A DNA stretch of 64,000 nt from Acytostelium subglobosum LB1 (Eukaryota; Evosea; Eumycetozoa; Acytosteliales; Acytosteliaceae). The position numbers and the translations under genes were made by a program. The DNA is taken from positions 932,612 to 996,611 of the forward strand of contig NW_012236532.1 of NCBI RefSeq assembly GCF_000787575.1, written 5' to 3'. The notes below the pieces were generated by a model, which worked only from the letters and a program-made list of their open reading frames with translations, was not told where the DNA came from and made no database searches. Below, piece after piece: positions 53,040 through 63,805 of the stretch (positions within the stretch are counted from its first letter, which is position 1; each line of letters begins with the position of its first letter).

Positions 53040-53486
53040 CTACTCTATTCCAAACTTCTGTTTCATCAACTCTAGTTCTTGCCTCTTCTTGTTCTGATCC
53101 ATCTTGCGTGCTTGCTTGGCAGGTTGATGATATAGTACTACCAAGTATCTTCCACCAAAGTTATAACCGGATAGATGATCACATGCATTCCTCGCATCAT
53201 ATATATCCTCGTACACTACGAATGCTGTACCCATCGTATCACTCTGATTGCCAAGTCTAATCTGTTTGATTCCACCATATGCACCAAACAACTCGTACAA
53301 TTCAGCTGATGTTATCTTGAATGGTAAGTTCCTAAACAGTATCTATGTTAGTATGTCATTCATTCAATTCAATCAATTTAATCATTCATTCATTTGAATG
53401 ATATATCATTGATTCGATACATACTTTACGAACAGTATTCTATTTACTTCTGGTGGGAGTCTACCTGGATTCTTTAATGTTGCCAT
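53040..53486 (-). CDS. sf3b6: Splicing factor SF3B6 (p14), 117 aa
   Basis: Exons 53425-53486 and 53040-53331. The product [41 protein letters not shown] matches SF3B6/p14 almost position by position. It includes the PPEVNRIL start, the RNP2 ILFVKNLP, the RNP1-like [20 protein letters not shown], the [18 protein letters not shown] segment and a basic C-terminal helix ending KQKFGIE. p14 is the RRM subunit of SF3b in the U2 snRNP that contacts the branch-point region. Here it would serve the intron-rich genome in the nucleus. Length is close to the human protein (125). Confidence 0.93.
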
Positions 53487-53785
53487 TATATGTATATAAG
53501 TATAAGTATGAATGATGTAACAATGAATGAACTCACTAGGACACCAAATCTCATGTCAGACCCCAAGATGTTGTCATTCTTGAATTTCAAACAGAGTGGA
53601 TTCGACACGACAACATCAACTCTGTGTTCGACAACCCCATTCATTGTCGTGGATTACAATTGTCGACAAGGAGATAGATACTTACAACATCGAATAACGT
53701 ATAACGAATAACGAATAACGAATACAAATACAAATACTTATATATATTATATATTATATTATATAAATGACATAGCAACTCAAGT

Positions 53786-54277
53786 ATGCTTAGAAGGCAT
53801 CTATTCGCTACATCTTCCAGGGTGTTTCAATTGTCATTTCCAAGGAAGAACATTGGCCAATCATCCATCGATCAAACTATACGTCGAACATATGGTACTG
53901 GCACTGGCATTGGCACTGGCTCTGACAATGTCATTGGACAATCACAAAGACAAACACAAGGACAAGTACAAGTTAAAGAACAAGATCCTGAGAAGCCAGA
54001 GGTTCCAACAAGTTGTTGTGGAAGAGGTTGTCCTAATTGTGTATGGGATTATTACTTTAAGGCATTGGAACAATATAATATCAAGATGAAACAATTACAT
54101 CCTGATATGCCAGAGGAGCCTCTATTGACAACTGATGACAATGAAGACCCTATGCAATACTTTATGAAGATGGAGCGTTACTTTGCACTTCAAAAGTTAA
54201 AGTTGGACGAACAGCGGCAACAACAACTTGAACAACAACAGCAACAACAGCAACAACAACAACAACAACAAACTTGA
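53786..54277 (+). CDS. OXLD1-like mitochondrial protein, 163 aa
   Basis: Single exon. The N-terminus (MLRRHLFATSSRVFQLSFPRK) is a basic amphipathic mitochondrial presequence. A central block PTSCCGRGCPNCVWDYYFKA is the oxidoreductase-like domain (Pfam Oxidored-like), with CC-x3-C-x2-C-VW as in OXLD1. The following residues (LEQYNIKMK) match the family's E-x-Y helix. The C-terminus ends in a long poly-Gln run encoded by mixed CAA/CAG. Biochemical function of the family is not established; the Cys cluster could bind a metal. Stop at 54275-54277. Confidence 0.85.
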   Translation: MLRRHLFATSSRVFQLSFPRKNIGQSSIDQTIRRTYGTGTGIGTGSDNVIGQSQRQTQGQVQVKEQDPEKPEVPTSCCGRGCPNCVWDYYFKALEQYNIKMKQLHPDMPEEPLLTTDDNEDPMQYFMKMERYFALQKLKLDEQRQQQLEQQQQQQQQQQQQQT

Positions 54278-54555
54278 ACACACTCAATCTGTGGCACGAG
54301 CTACCGATGTCTGTCTCTTAGACAGATGCTGCACGAGCAGCACTGCGGAAGTAAGACGAGAATATAAAGAATGAGCATGCCTGTATGGCGAGGCTACGCG
54401 CGATGTATAATTACACAATAGGTCTGCAATGAACCGTTTAATGTTGTCCCTGGACTTGAGGGGAAAGAGGATATAGAATGTATGAATGAAGAGGAAGGGA
54501 GGAAGGATTAAAGGAAGGAAGGTTTGAATGAAAGGAAAAGGGAGATGGCTCGGAC

Positions 54556-57156
54556 TTATGCGCTACTGGTAGTCGATGTTGTCGACTGCTCAGAGTGCGA
54601 GACAAAGTTGTTGAAACTACGACGGAGCTTGGTGTGCGCCGACATGTTGGGGTCGGAGCGATGGACGAACCAGCGACGAAGGGAGACGTTTCTCAACTTG
54701 AAGTTGATCAACAGGGCGATCGTGATGGTAAGCAACACGATTCCTCCAATGACCGTGCTGACAATGATGGCCATGCGCTTCTTGCTGGCGGCTGAGTCGT
54801 CCTCGTCGCTAGACTTGAGAAGAACGGCGAACGATGTGAAGTGGCTGGTCTGGGCGGACAGCGCGCCATTGGCCAGACGCACGAGTGGGTAGGGCGTGCA
54901 CTCCCACTCATGGGCCGCATTGATAAAGGCCAGACACATGTTGCTGGGGTCGATCGGGGTGCCGTCCGGGGATGTAATGTTGGAGAAGATAAAGGAGGCA
55001 GTGCGGCCGTTGTCAAACTCGGACTTGTCGCGGCCGTCCACATTGATGTTGAAGGGCGCGGTCAGCACATGCTGGAAGTAGTCAAAGTTGCTGTTGATTC
55101 CGGCGCCGTTGACTTTGATGGCCAGCGAGTCGGCGATGGGACGCGCGGTCGCGGTGGTCTGGTTGGGGTCGATCGAGTCGTTGGCGATGATGATGTGTGT
55201 CGACATTGAAATGGTGTTGGTGTTATCACTGCGCGACCACAGTGGCACGTAGTTGTTCAGCGTAGAGTACAAATCGGACGAGGCCATGATCGGCTTCACG
55301 GACAGGGGCAACGAGTGGTTGCCGTACTTGGCGCAGTCCTCAATCTTGTCGACGCAGGCAGTGCTTTGGGGGCACTGGATCTGGTAGAGGCGGCAGCCGT
55401 TGTATGGGTTGCAAGTGGTGACGTTGGAGCAGCCGGCCTCGCAGGTGATGGGGTGGGTGGCGTTGCACTGTGGGCACTCCTGGTCGAGGCGCACACATGT
55501 GCCGGCGCAGCGGCGCGGCAGGTCGAGTGGACATGCGGGGTAGGGCATGCAGTCGGAGCTGTTCTGGATGCACTGGCCGTCCCAACATGTGAAGTTGGTG
55601 GTGGCGCTGACAGAGGCCAGGAGGAGTGAGTCGGAGTTGGCGCGCAGTGGGCTGGTCACACGTGCGGCGTTGGCACGGATGGGTGAGGCCGAGTTCTTGG
55701 CGCAGGTTGTGTAGCAGCTGGATGTGTTGATGTCAATACAGACGTCGGAGCCGTAGCAACGGATCTGGCCGGTCACATTGCAGGGTGGAACGACAAGATT
55801 GTCCGAGTTGAACACACTGTAGATTCTAATGGACATGCCCTGTGGCGAGCAAACCCATGTAGCGCCCAGAACTGCCGATGGGAAGTCTGGCGTCTGCAGG
55901 TTGATCCTGGCCGTGGTGTTTCTCTCGTCGGCTGTGTACGAGTTGATCGCGCCGCCACAGTTGACGCCGTTGTCCTGCGAGAAGATCATCGTCGACTGGA
56001 TGCTCACGGCCTTTTGGTAGTTGGGGCCATTGATCAAAAAGTCCAGCAAGAGCGTGGTGGCGCTGGCCAGCTGCAGAGTTGAGCCGGTCTTGAAGTTGAT
56101 GATGCCCAGGGGTATGGTGGTCGTCATCTTTGTGTTGCCGATTGTCATGTTGGCCTTGAGCACTACGGTCGTGTTCCAAACCTTGACCATCTCGCCCTTG
56201 TAGTTGATGGCGGCACCAATGGGCGAGTATGTCAGCCACGCAGCGTTGTCCATGTAGAGGTTTCCATTGCGCAGGTTGATCTCCTTGGCAAAGAGCTGTG
56301 TGCGCGACAGGCTCAGTGTATCAAAGTCCTTTGTGGCGTGCAGCTCGGAGAAGATGAAGATGGAGGCGCCGGAGGCGGCGGCCGACTGCACCAAGCTGGG
56401 CACAATTCGCATCGCTGGTTGTGAGTTGAACTTGTTGCCGTTGCTGATGGCCGATGTGATGGCCAGCACGCCAGTGCCAACTGCTGGGCCGCCAGTGATC
56501 GTAAGCTCAGCTGTCGAGCCAATGTTCACCTTGCCACCTGAGAGAATAATGGTCTCTGAGGCGACTGATCCACTGTAGGTCAACTCAAATTTATCATTAA
56601 TCTGCAAGCCTCCACCATTCATATTGATCAACAAGTCATTGCTTGTTGAATGGTTATTGAATTGGAGATTGACACTTGATTGATTGAGTGGGGGCGAGGG
56701 CGAGGGTTAGGTTTAGGGTTAGGGTCAAAGGTTTGGGGCTGAGGGCAAGGGCGAGGGCAGGGGCCAATCGAGGCCCCTTTTAGAACAAACATACTTGTTG
56801 AGTGTGAGGATGCCAGTCTGACCAATGAGCGAGTCGAATGTCATACGGAGTTGAGTGGCGGAGGAGATGAAACAGTTGCCAGAGACGGTGAGGATTGAAC
56901 CGGCAGAGATGTTGGGAGTGATACCAACAAGTGTGATGTTGGCATTCTGCAACACCAAGGACTCGCCATTAAGTAGAGTGAAATCAACAAGTGTTGTCGT
57001 ATTGCTGATTATCCTTGCCTGTACTCCATCATGCGTTCCAAACGAGAGGACCAGTAGCAGAAGTACAAACACCAGTGATATTGATCGTTGTAGTTGTAGT
57101 TGTAATGTTACATGCTGTGTTGTAGCAGCAGCAGTAGTAGTGGACCTGGCTGTCAT
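54556..57156 (-). CDS. Type I membrane protein: ectodomain, Cys-rich repeats, GPS-like motif, 826 aa
   Basis: Exon 1 56795-57156, exon 2 54556-56674. Signal-anchor type N-terminus with hydrophobic SISLVFVLLLLVLSF. Residues about 55-390 consist of short strand-turn units (ILTVSGNCFISSATQLRM, GGKVNIGSTAELTITGG), suggestive of a right-handed beta-helix. Next come four short Cys-rich repeats of the form C-x-x-x-x-RC-x-x-x-x-C-x...C (IRCYGSDVCIDINTSSC; RRCAGTCVRLDQECP; ITCEAGCSNVTTC). A beta-rich domain follows, ending SHFTSFAVLL (54817-54843), which resembles the GPS core H-L-(T/S)-x-FAVL of GAIN domains. One transmembrane helix (IIVSTVIGGIVLLTITIALLI) and a basic, Ser/Thr-rich cytosolic tail complete it. 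Paralogue of the next gene. Probable cell-surface adhesion or sensing role. Confidence 0.82.
56704..56724 (+). repeat. Telomere-like GGGTTA run inside an intron
   Basis: Within the intron 56675-56794 the plus strand reads GGGTTAGG-TTTAGGG-TTAGGG, followed by degenerate GGGCAAGGGCGAGGGC. It is a short T2AG3-like array in a host intron, not a chromosome end. It could be a scar of telomerase-mediated break repair or simply a G-rich microsatellite. Confidence 0.6.
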
Positions 57157-58511
57157 TGTATCGATTGCTCAGCTTAAGTTTCCTACTTGGTAATAGTATA
57201 TGTTTTGATGTTTGTTTGTTTGGATGTAATAATATAATTGAATGATTATTGTTGATGGTAACTGTTGGTTGGTTGATGGATGCAGGTAATGTGGTGTGTG
57301 TGGTGGTTGTGTTTATTGTTTGTTTGGCTGGCTTTACCAAGTCTGTGTAAGTGTAAGTGTGTGAGTATGAATGAACGAATGTGATGATGTAGTGTGTGTG
57401 TGTGTGTATGACTGATCGACCAAGTGTGTGTTGTGTGTTTGATTGATGTTATTGATTGATTGTGAAGATGATCGATCGTTGAGCTTTGAATGTTATGTAG
57501 TAAAAGGTTGTTTTATGAACTACTACAACTCATTAATCATTTGTTTTGTTTGTTGTTGTATTATAATAGTATAAATATTATATTATTATATTTGTGTTTA
57601 AAGAAGAGAGAAAGTGATTGGTGATTGTGATGTCCTGTTGGACAGGACTTACTTAGTGAGTCCATCCATGGCTCAACAGTAGCCAACCACATTATTCCAA
57701 ACCGATATGGCGAGTGAATGGAAGTGGGAGGTGCAGTGGCCGTGTGAGTGATCATCCCCCATGTGAGGTGACTGCCACATCAGCCGCAAAAACCCTGCGT
57801 CGTTTATGTTGACAACCAGAAGTTGCAAAAATCTTTGAAAAATCCGCAGAATACCACAAATCTGAGCGATTGAGATACTGATCACTGCCTATTTTGAACA
57901 CAAACTTATGCCAGTTAGGGGCTAGGGCGAGCAACACCACATGGTACCTTCCAACTCATCAAAGAACTTGTGCATTTATGACTTGCCATCTTACAATAAT
58001 CCATTGGCTATGTCATTATTTACTTTTGTATTATGAGTGATTGATCATCAATGGGCGTGGTCGATCCTTTGGGTCTCTGCGCACCAAGTATGTATCCCTC
58101 TTCAACGAACATTTGCCCGCCCAGACCTTGTTGATTGGGGATATAACGTTTGATCAGGGAGAGGACGGGACGTTGATGATGTCACTCAATCCGTCTCTAC
58201 CTCTTCTGGCATGTATTGGTATGTGACTCTTCGAATAAAGACGTGTGATTGTCTGATTGATTGAATCTCTAAAGATCTGACTTTAGTTGTCATCATTTCA
58301 TTCAAATGGAAAGTATTGATTGATTGATGTTGTAGAGTGAAAAACATGTTTTGATTGAATGATTGGGCGTGTGATTGTACAATAAATAGTGATCGAGGAA
58401 TGACGAATGTGATGGCCCAGGCCAAGCTTTGTGATGCCTAGTGAATTTCTGTGGAATTCGGTGACCTAATGGTCTGATCAGCTGAAAAGACTATCTGTTA
58501 TCGATTGTGGA
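57157..58511. other. Spacer between tandem membrane-protein genes
   Basis: About 1.35 kb. TGTGTGTG and GATTGATTG runs at 57300-57460. Unique sequence at 57.6-58.0 kb. At 58041-58200 a plus-strand frame (YVSLFNEHLPAQTLLIGDIT...) vaguely recalls dictyostelid FNIP-type repeat proteins but is short and isolated. No supported gene. Confidence 0.45.
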
Positions 58512-61500
58512 TTAATCCTTGTCCTTGAGTTCAATGTCCACTAGTGAGAGAGAACGTTTGCGACTCGCCCACCAATAGCGTAGATTACCATGATTGGTTA
58601 CTTTGGCAATGACGAAGCCAAAGGCCAGTCCACAGACTACCACCGCACCAACCACTGAGAATACAATGGTGTAGAGCTTAGTCTTGTCCATTCCACCGTT
58701 GCTTGAACCATCCTTTGAGTTGCCATCCTTGCCGCTATAGTCCGTCAACACGGCAAACGATGTGAAATGGGTGGTCTTGCCGCAGACTGAGCGGCCATCT
58801 TTACAAATGTACAACTTGTCCATCATTTGCCACGCTTGCTCCGTGACATTGATGAAGGCCATCCTAACGTTGCCCAGAGTCATGTTTCTCATTTCTTCAT
58901 CATTGTGATTGCCTGATTTGAGCTGGAATTCGATTGGATAATCAAACACAGGGCTGGCAACTATTTGGCGAGTGAGTGGAGGAATGTTAGTGGCTTGATC
59001 GATCGCGATATCAAGTTGGCACGTCATTAACATACAGTTACCAAGTGTGGCGTTGAAGACCATGGTCTTGACAGAGTCACGGAATGTTAGGTCACCCCAT
59101 ATTCCGCTTCCATTGACATTGTTCAGGACAGAGTCTGCAACAGGGTACACTGAGATGTATTGTTGGATGGATCCGCTCATAAAGTTGGCGGGCACATTGA
59201 TGTAGCCATATATCTCATTGAGCTGTGGCAATCCCAATTGAGCCGATATAATTGGCAAAATCAAGTCCTTGGATGAGTCGACTGGTGATCGACTGTGCAC
59301 AGGGATGTCCATTGTGGCTACCCTAGTCTGAGTATGTTTGAGAATGTGGATTGANTTTAGAGTTAGTGATCAATCATTCAATCATGGATCTATAATACCA
59401 TCACGGCATTGGCCACACTTACAGTGAAGTTTCTACAATCAAGTACATCACGCTGGCAATGACCTGTGTCACATTGGTAGTATCCAATTGGACATCCGTA
59501 GAAGCTGAAGGGTTCGGTGACGGTGTTGTTGGGACAGAGATCGATGGATGCTCCACAGGAAGAGTCGGAGCAGCGAAGGGTGTTGGTTGGACATGGTGGC
59601 ATTGCGGCACATTGGCTGATGGATGCAGTGCACGCGCCACTCCAACACTTGAATGGATAGCCGATGTTGGTACAGTTGCCAAGGGTGTCAGGACATTGGT
59701 CGGCAGAGGCAGTGCACACGCCGCTGCCCGGACACTCAAAGTCTGAGCAATTGGAGAACTTGAGCACAATGATCTTATCGTCGCAGAGGTATTGGAATGT
59801 GGATTGGCCGATTGGGCCGGGCGCTGATCACTTTGCCATTGCAAAAGGATGGGCGTGTGGGGCGAGTAGACCACTGTGTACGCGACGTTCTGCTGCGACT
59901 TGGCATCGCCGCTCATCTGCACACTAAGGTTTGTAGCGTTGACCACAGACGAGATGTTGTCTAAAACGAGACGCTGAGGGAGGAACACAGAGTCATCGAG
60001 CAACACTTTCACGTTATTCAAGGTGACACTGGCTGAGCCGATAACAATGTCGTTGGTGACGCCCGACACTGTGTTGGTGGTGAGAGAAACGACTGAGTTG
60101 GTGACACTGAGCAGGCCAAGGGTGGTCAGGGCTAGCTGGCTTCCAAGCTTGAGAACAGTGTTGTTGAGTAGCGCGTTGGTGGTACCAAGCAGGAGTGAGT
60201 TGGTCACGACTGAGAGCAAGTTGAGTGTGGGGATCTTGTCTGTGAGCTGCAGTGTTCCGACGCACTGGAGAGTGGAGGCAATATCGAGTGACTGCAAGGA
60301 CGTGTCCAGGGTGTAGACCACGTCAGTCAGGCTGCCGACTGTGACCACTGCATCTCGAGCGAGTGAGAGCAGGCCGTCCGCAACACCATCCACTAGTGTT
60401 ACAGCTTTGGACACTGTTGACGTCACGTCTAGCAGCAGATGGCCAGAAACATCCAGCACACCCTTGCTCAGGATACGAACTGGTGAAGTCGCGGCGACCA
60501 TCGCCACGTTGGTCATTGTGTTGACTGTTCCTGAGATGGCGAGGGCGGCATTAGTCAACAGCGAGTTCTTAAGCAGCAGGTTGGCGCCCTTGTTGATGTT
60601 AACAGGCGTCTGAGTGATATTGGTCAGGACGCAAGAGGCCTCACTGCTTTCCAGGAGGGTCATAGTGGAGCCAATGATTGAGGCGCCGTCCATGGTCAGT
60701 GATCCAATCAACTCAAGCGTGCTCTTGCGTATGGCGCTGTTGCTTGTGACATTGAGCGCGCCAGAGAGAGCAAGTAATGTGCAGTTGGAGAGGACTGAAG
60801 CGCCTGTGAGTGAGACCCGTCCGGTGATCGCCAGAGCGCCACTCTGAATGACTGACTCAGCGTCCAAGGACATGAGTCCGCCGAGGAGTATGTTGACTGG
60901 TGAGTTGTTAAGCGAACCTTTCACGATGTTGGCTGTGCCGCTCAGGGAGAGGACTGAATCTGAGACTGTACCATGCAGGATGTTGAGCAATGCGCCAGTG
61001 GCCACAGACACACTGGACGCGCCGACCAATGAGCCACCGCCCAACAATGTCAGCACGCCACTGGAGACCGACACGTTGGACGAGCCAATAGATCCGCCCG
61101 TCGCAAGAGTCAATGCGCCACCATAGAGGAAGAGTGCACTGTTTGTAATACTTCCGCTGGCATTGGCAACTGCGTCTGGCCTAATGGCTAGGTTGGCAAC
61201 GTCTGACACAAGTGCGCCCGCGTTGATAATGAGTGTGCCCGAGACATCGATGGGTGTGTTGGCAATGGATCCAGTGGCTGTGATTATCGATCCAACTTTG
61301 GAAATAATGTTGGAGCCGGCAATGGATGCGCCTGTCAGCAAGTTCAAAGCTCCAGAGAGGTTGATTGTGGAAGTACTGATCAGTCCGCCAAGTGGCATTG
61401 ATAGTGTGCCAAGGTTGCTAAGTGTGAGGTTTGAACCAGAGATGCTGCCCACTACACTCACGAGTCCTGCCTCAACCGTCAACACGCTCGCCAACATCTG

Positions 61501-62769
61501 TGCGCCGGTCTTGATGTCCAGGGTCGAATTGAGTTTGAGAGTGGTCGCGACATTTGTGAGTGTAGCGCTGGAATTGGCGCTGACCATGCCACCATTGATT
61601 GCTAGTGCGATGTTCTTGAGTGATGCAGTGTCGGTGAGCAAAAGACCACCTCCTACAACTTGCATTAGCTGGTTGCCAGTGATCCTTGAGTTGCCACTCA
61701 GTCCCAGGATGCCCTTCACATTGATCGCGCAGTCAGTGAGTGATGCAGCGTCGATCTGTGCGCTGGAGGTCGAGTCGATGTTCAGTGCACCACTGGTCAC
61801 CACACCCTTGAGTGACTTGATGACGCCGGTATTCAAAAGAATTGTCGTGTTTGTGATGGTGGACGCCAGGTTTCCGACGGCCAGCGAGCCGCCCACACTA
61901 ATATTAAGTTGAGTGCCAACGGCCTGTAACGTGTCCACAAGTATCGTGCTGCTAACAACCAGTTTAGAGTCTCTGGAAATGAGATTGGTGATTGTTGGTC
62001 CAGTGTTGAGTTTGCATAATGAAGACTGGCGCAGGGTCAGCGAGGCAAGCGTGCCCGTCAGGGCTGAGACGGTCGACGCCGTCACTGTGAGGTTGTTGAT
62101 GGCCAGCGCCAGGGGGATCTCGGCCGTCATTTGGTTGAGCACCATCTGGTCGACCTGCAGCGCGCTGGACAGGGCCAGGCGGCTGCCCTGGTTGTGTTCC
62201 AGGTACGCGATCGACTTGCCCGCGTTGGCATTGGCGATTGTGATCTTGTCCGAGTTAAAGATCAGCTTGGGTGGCGTGCTGGAGCCGATTGACGTCAGAT
62301 TGAGGTTGGTGGCATTGACATCGCCGTACCATGTGAGGATGGACGGCGAGCCGTCCGCCGTCGGGTTGAATATCAGCGTCAGCTTGTTGAAGGCCACGCC
62401 ACTCGCGAAGTTGACCGTGGCCGCGCCGGTCACATTGATGATGCACAGGTCGGTGATGGTGACGGCTTTGTCCACCTTGAGCACGCCGTTCAGCAGGTTG
62501 ATCTGGCCGTCGCACAGCAGGTTGCCACTGATTGACAGCACGTTGCTCAGCGTGAGGATGCTGGTGAGCGTGACGTCCTTGAGTGCTGTGGGGTCGAGCA
62601 GTGTGATGGGCTTGTTGAGCAAACACACTCCAAGTGCGTCACAGAGAGTACAAAGCAAAGGTATGCATGCTGAGCTCACAATATAAGGTGCTCCCGTCAG
62701 CAATAATATCATAAACATTGTCTTCCATATTAGTCGTCCATTATTATTTGTTGTCGTCATCGTTGTCAT
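58512..62769 (-). CDS. Large type I membrane protein with beta-solenoid ectodomain, about 1,387 aa
   Basis: Starts MTTMTTTNNNGRLIW with signal peptide (MFMILLLTGAPYIVSS). Long exon 59423-62769 and last exon 58512-59327 (intron 59328-59422, GTAAGT...CTCAG; one ambiguous base near 59355). About 900 residues are 20-25-residue repeats of the kind LSGALNLLTGASIAGSNI / VSSGVLTLLGGGSLVGAS, a beta-solenoid. After a frame change at about 59813-59826, beside a short C/G run, comes a Cys-rich region (FECPGSGVCTASADQCP, FKCWSGACTASISQC, LRCSDSSCGASIDLCP, YQCDTGHCQRDVLDC). Then a beta-rich domain ending CGKTTHFTSFAVLT (GPS-like core 58743-58769), a transmembrane helix (IVFSVVGAVVVCGLAFGFVIA) and a short tail. 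Both sides of the frame change fit the paralogue's layout, so a one-base consensus error is likely. The alternative GTG start at 62880 is rejected. Confidence 0.82.
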
Positions 62770-63805
62770 TGTTATCCTGTATTTTGTATTTGATTGATTG
62801 ATGGATGGAAGAATGATGATGTGTGAGTTGATGGCATTGGTTGATCGATGGACTATGTACAAGTAGTTAGGCAGGGCCACAACAACAAAGAGTATTGATC
62901 AATCTATGACGGCATGTCCAGGGTCACGCCCTCCTGTCTGCACCCCACATATTTGATCGACTTGGCGAGGACACGGAATCGCAAAAATCGATGAAGTAAA
63001 AGGGGTTGCAGTTGTGCGTGCTTTGTAGAAGGGTAGGTCCAAGCTGTGTTTGGGTCCAAGGCATGGACCCTTGTTGTGTAATGTGTAGGTTTGATTGTGT
63101 AGTGTGTATGTTTTATGTTGTGATTGTGAATGACTTACTTAATTTGTGTGTTGAGATAGAGATAAAGATAGAGATAGAGAGACACACTATGTATTGTTTA
63201 CTTTATTCTAACGATGGAGGAAGAAGTGGAAGTAATGGTGAGGTGATTGATTAATTGAGTTGATGGATGATATCATCAATCCACCTGTACCAAACTACAC
63301 CACTTGTTGAAGTTGGTCCTCGGACTAGAGACAGAGTGGACCTACAACAAAACTAACATGGTCATCACCCTCCCCAACATTATTCCACAAAGAACGCAAA
63401 TCCATGGATGGGAGACTTTATCAAAAGGTTAGTGATACCACCAATTACCCCATCAAACAGTAAAATATCTGTCTATGGTGTGATTGATAGATGTCACACG
63501 TCAATCAAATGGACCTGTTTGTACAAGGCACTTCTACACAGCGACACGAATCACCAAGATACGTGTTCATAATATATTATTACCATTATTATTCTTTGTT
63601 GTCATGGTATAGTCATGGTCATGAGTATGTTGATGGGATACCATCTAAGAATTGTTATTAACTTTGTGTGTGTTTGGAATTGGCGCGTAATCATGACATT
63701 GTGAGTTTGTGATTGAAGTGAGACATGTGATTATGAATGAGATTGAATGATTGGTTTGATTGAATGATTGAAGTGAATGAATGAATGAGATAGAGAGATA
63801 GTAGT
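62770..63805. other. Intergenic region
   Basis: About 1 kb between divergent genes. AGATAGAGATAAAGATAGAG and AATGAATG runs; otherwise unique, no convincing frame, no RNA gene recognised. Confidence 0.5.

Noticed and set aside
53490-53711. Small plus-strand frame between SF3B6 and the OXLD1-like gene
   Set aside because: No codon bias or family features; it fits a shared divergent promoter region.
58041-58226. Fragment of an FNIP-repeat protein
   Set aside because: Only a faint resemblance over about 40 residues, no repeat periodicity and no flanking exons.
59419-59810. C-terminal continuation of the solenoid frame (QSANPHSNTSATIRSL...)
   Set aside because: An adjacent frame encodes ordered Cys-rich repeats matching the paralogue, so this reading is out of frame.
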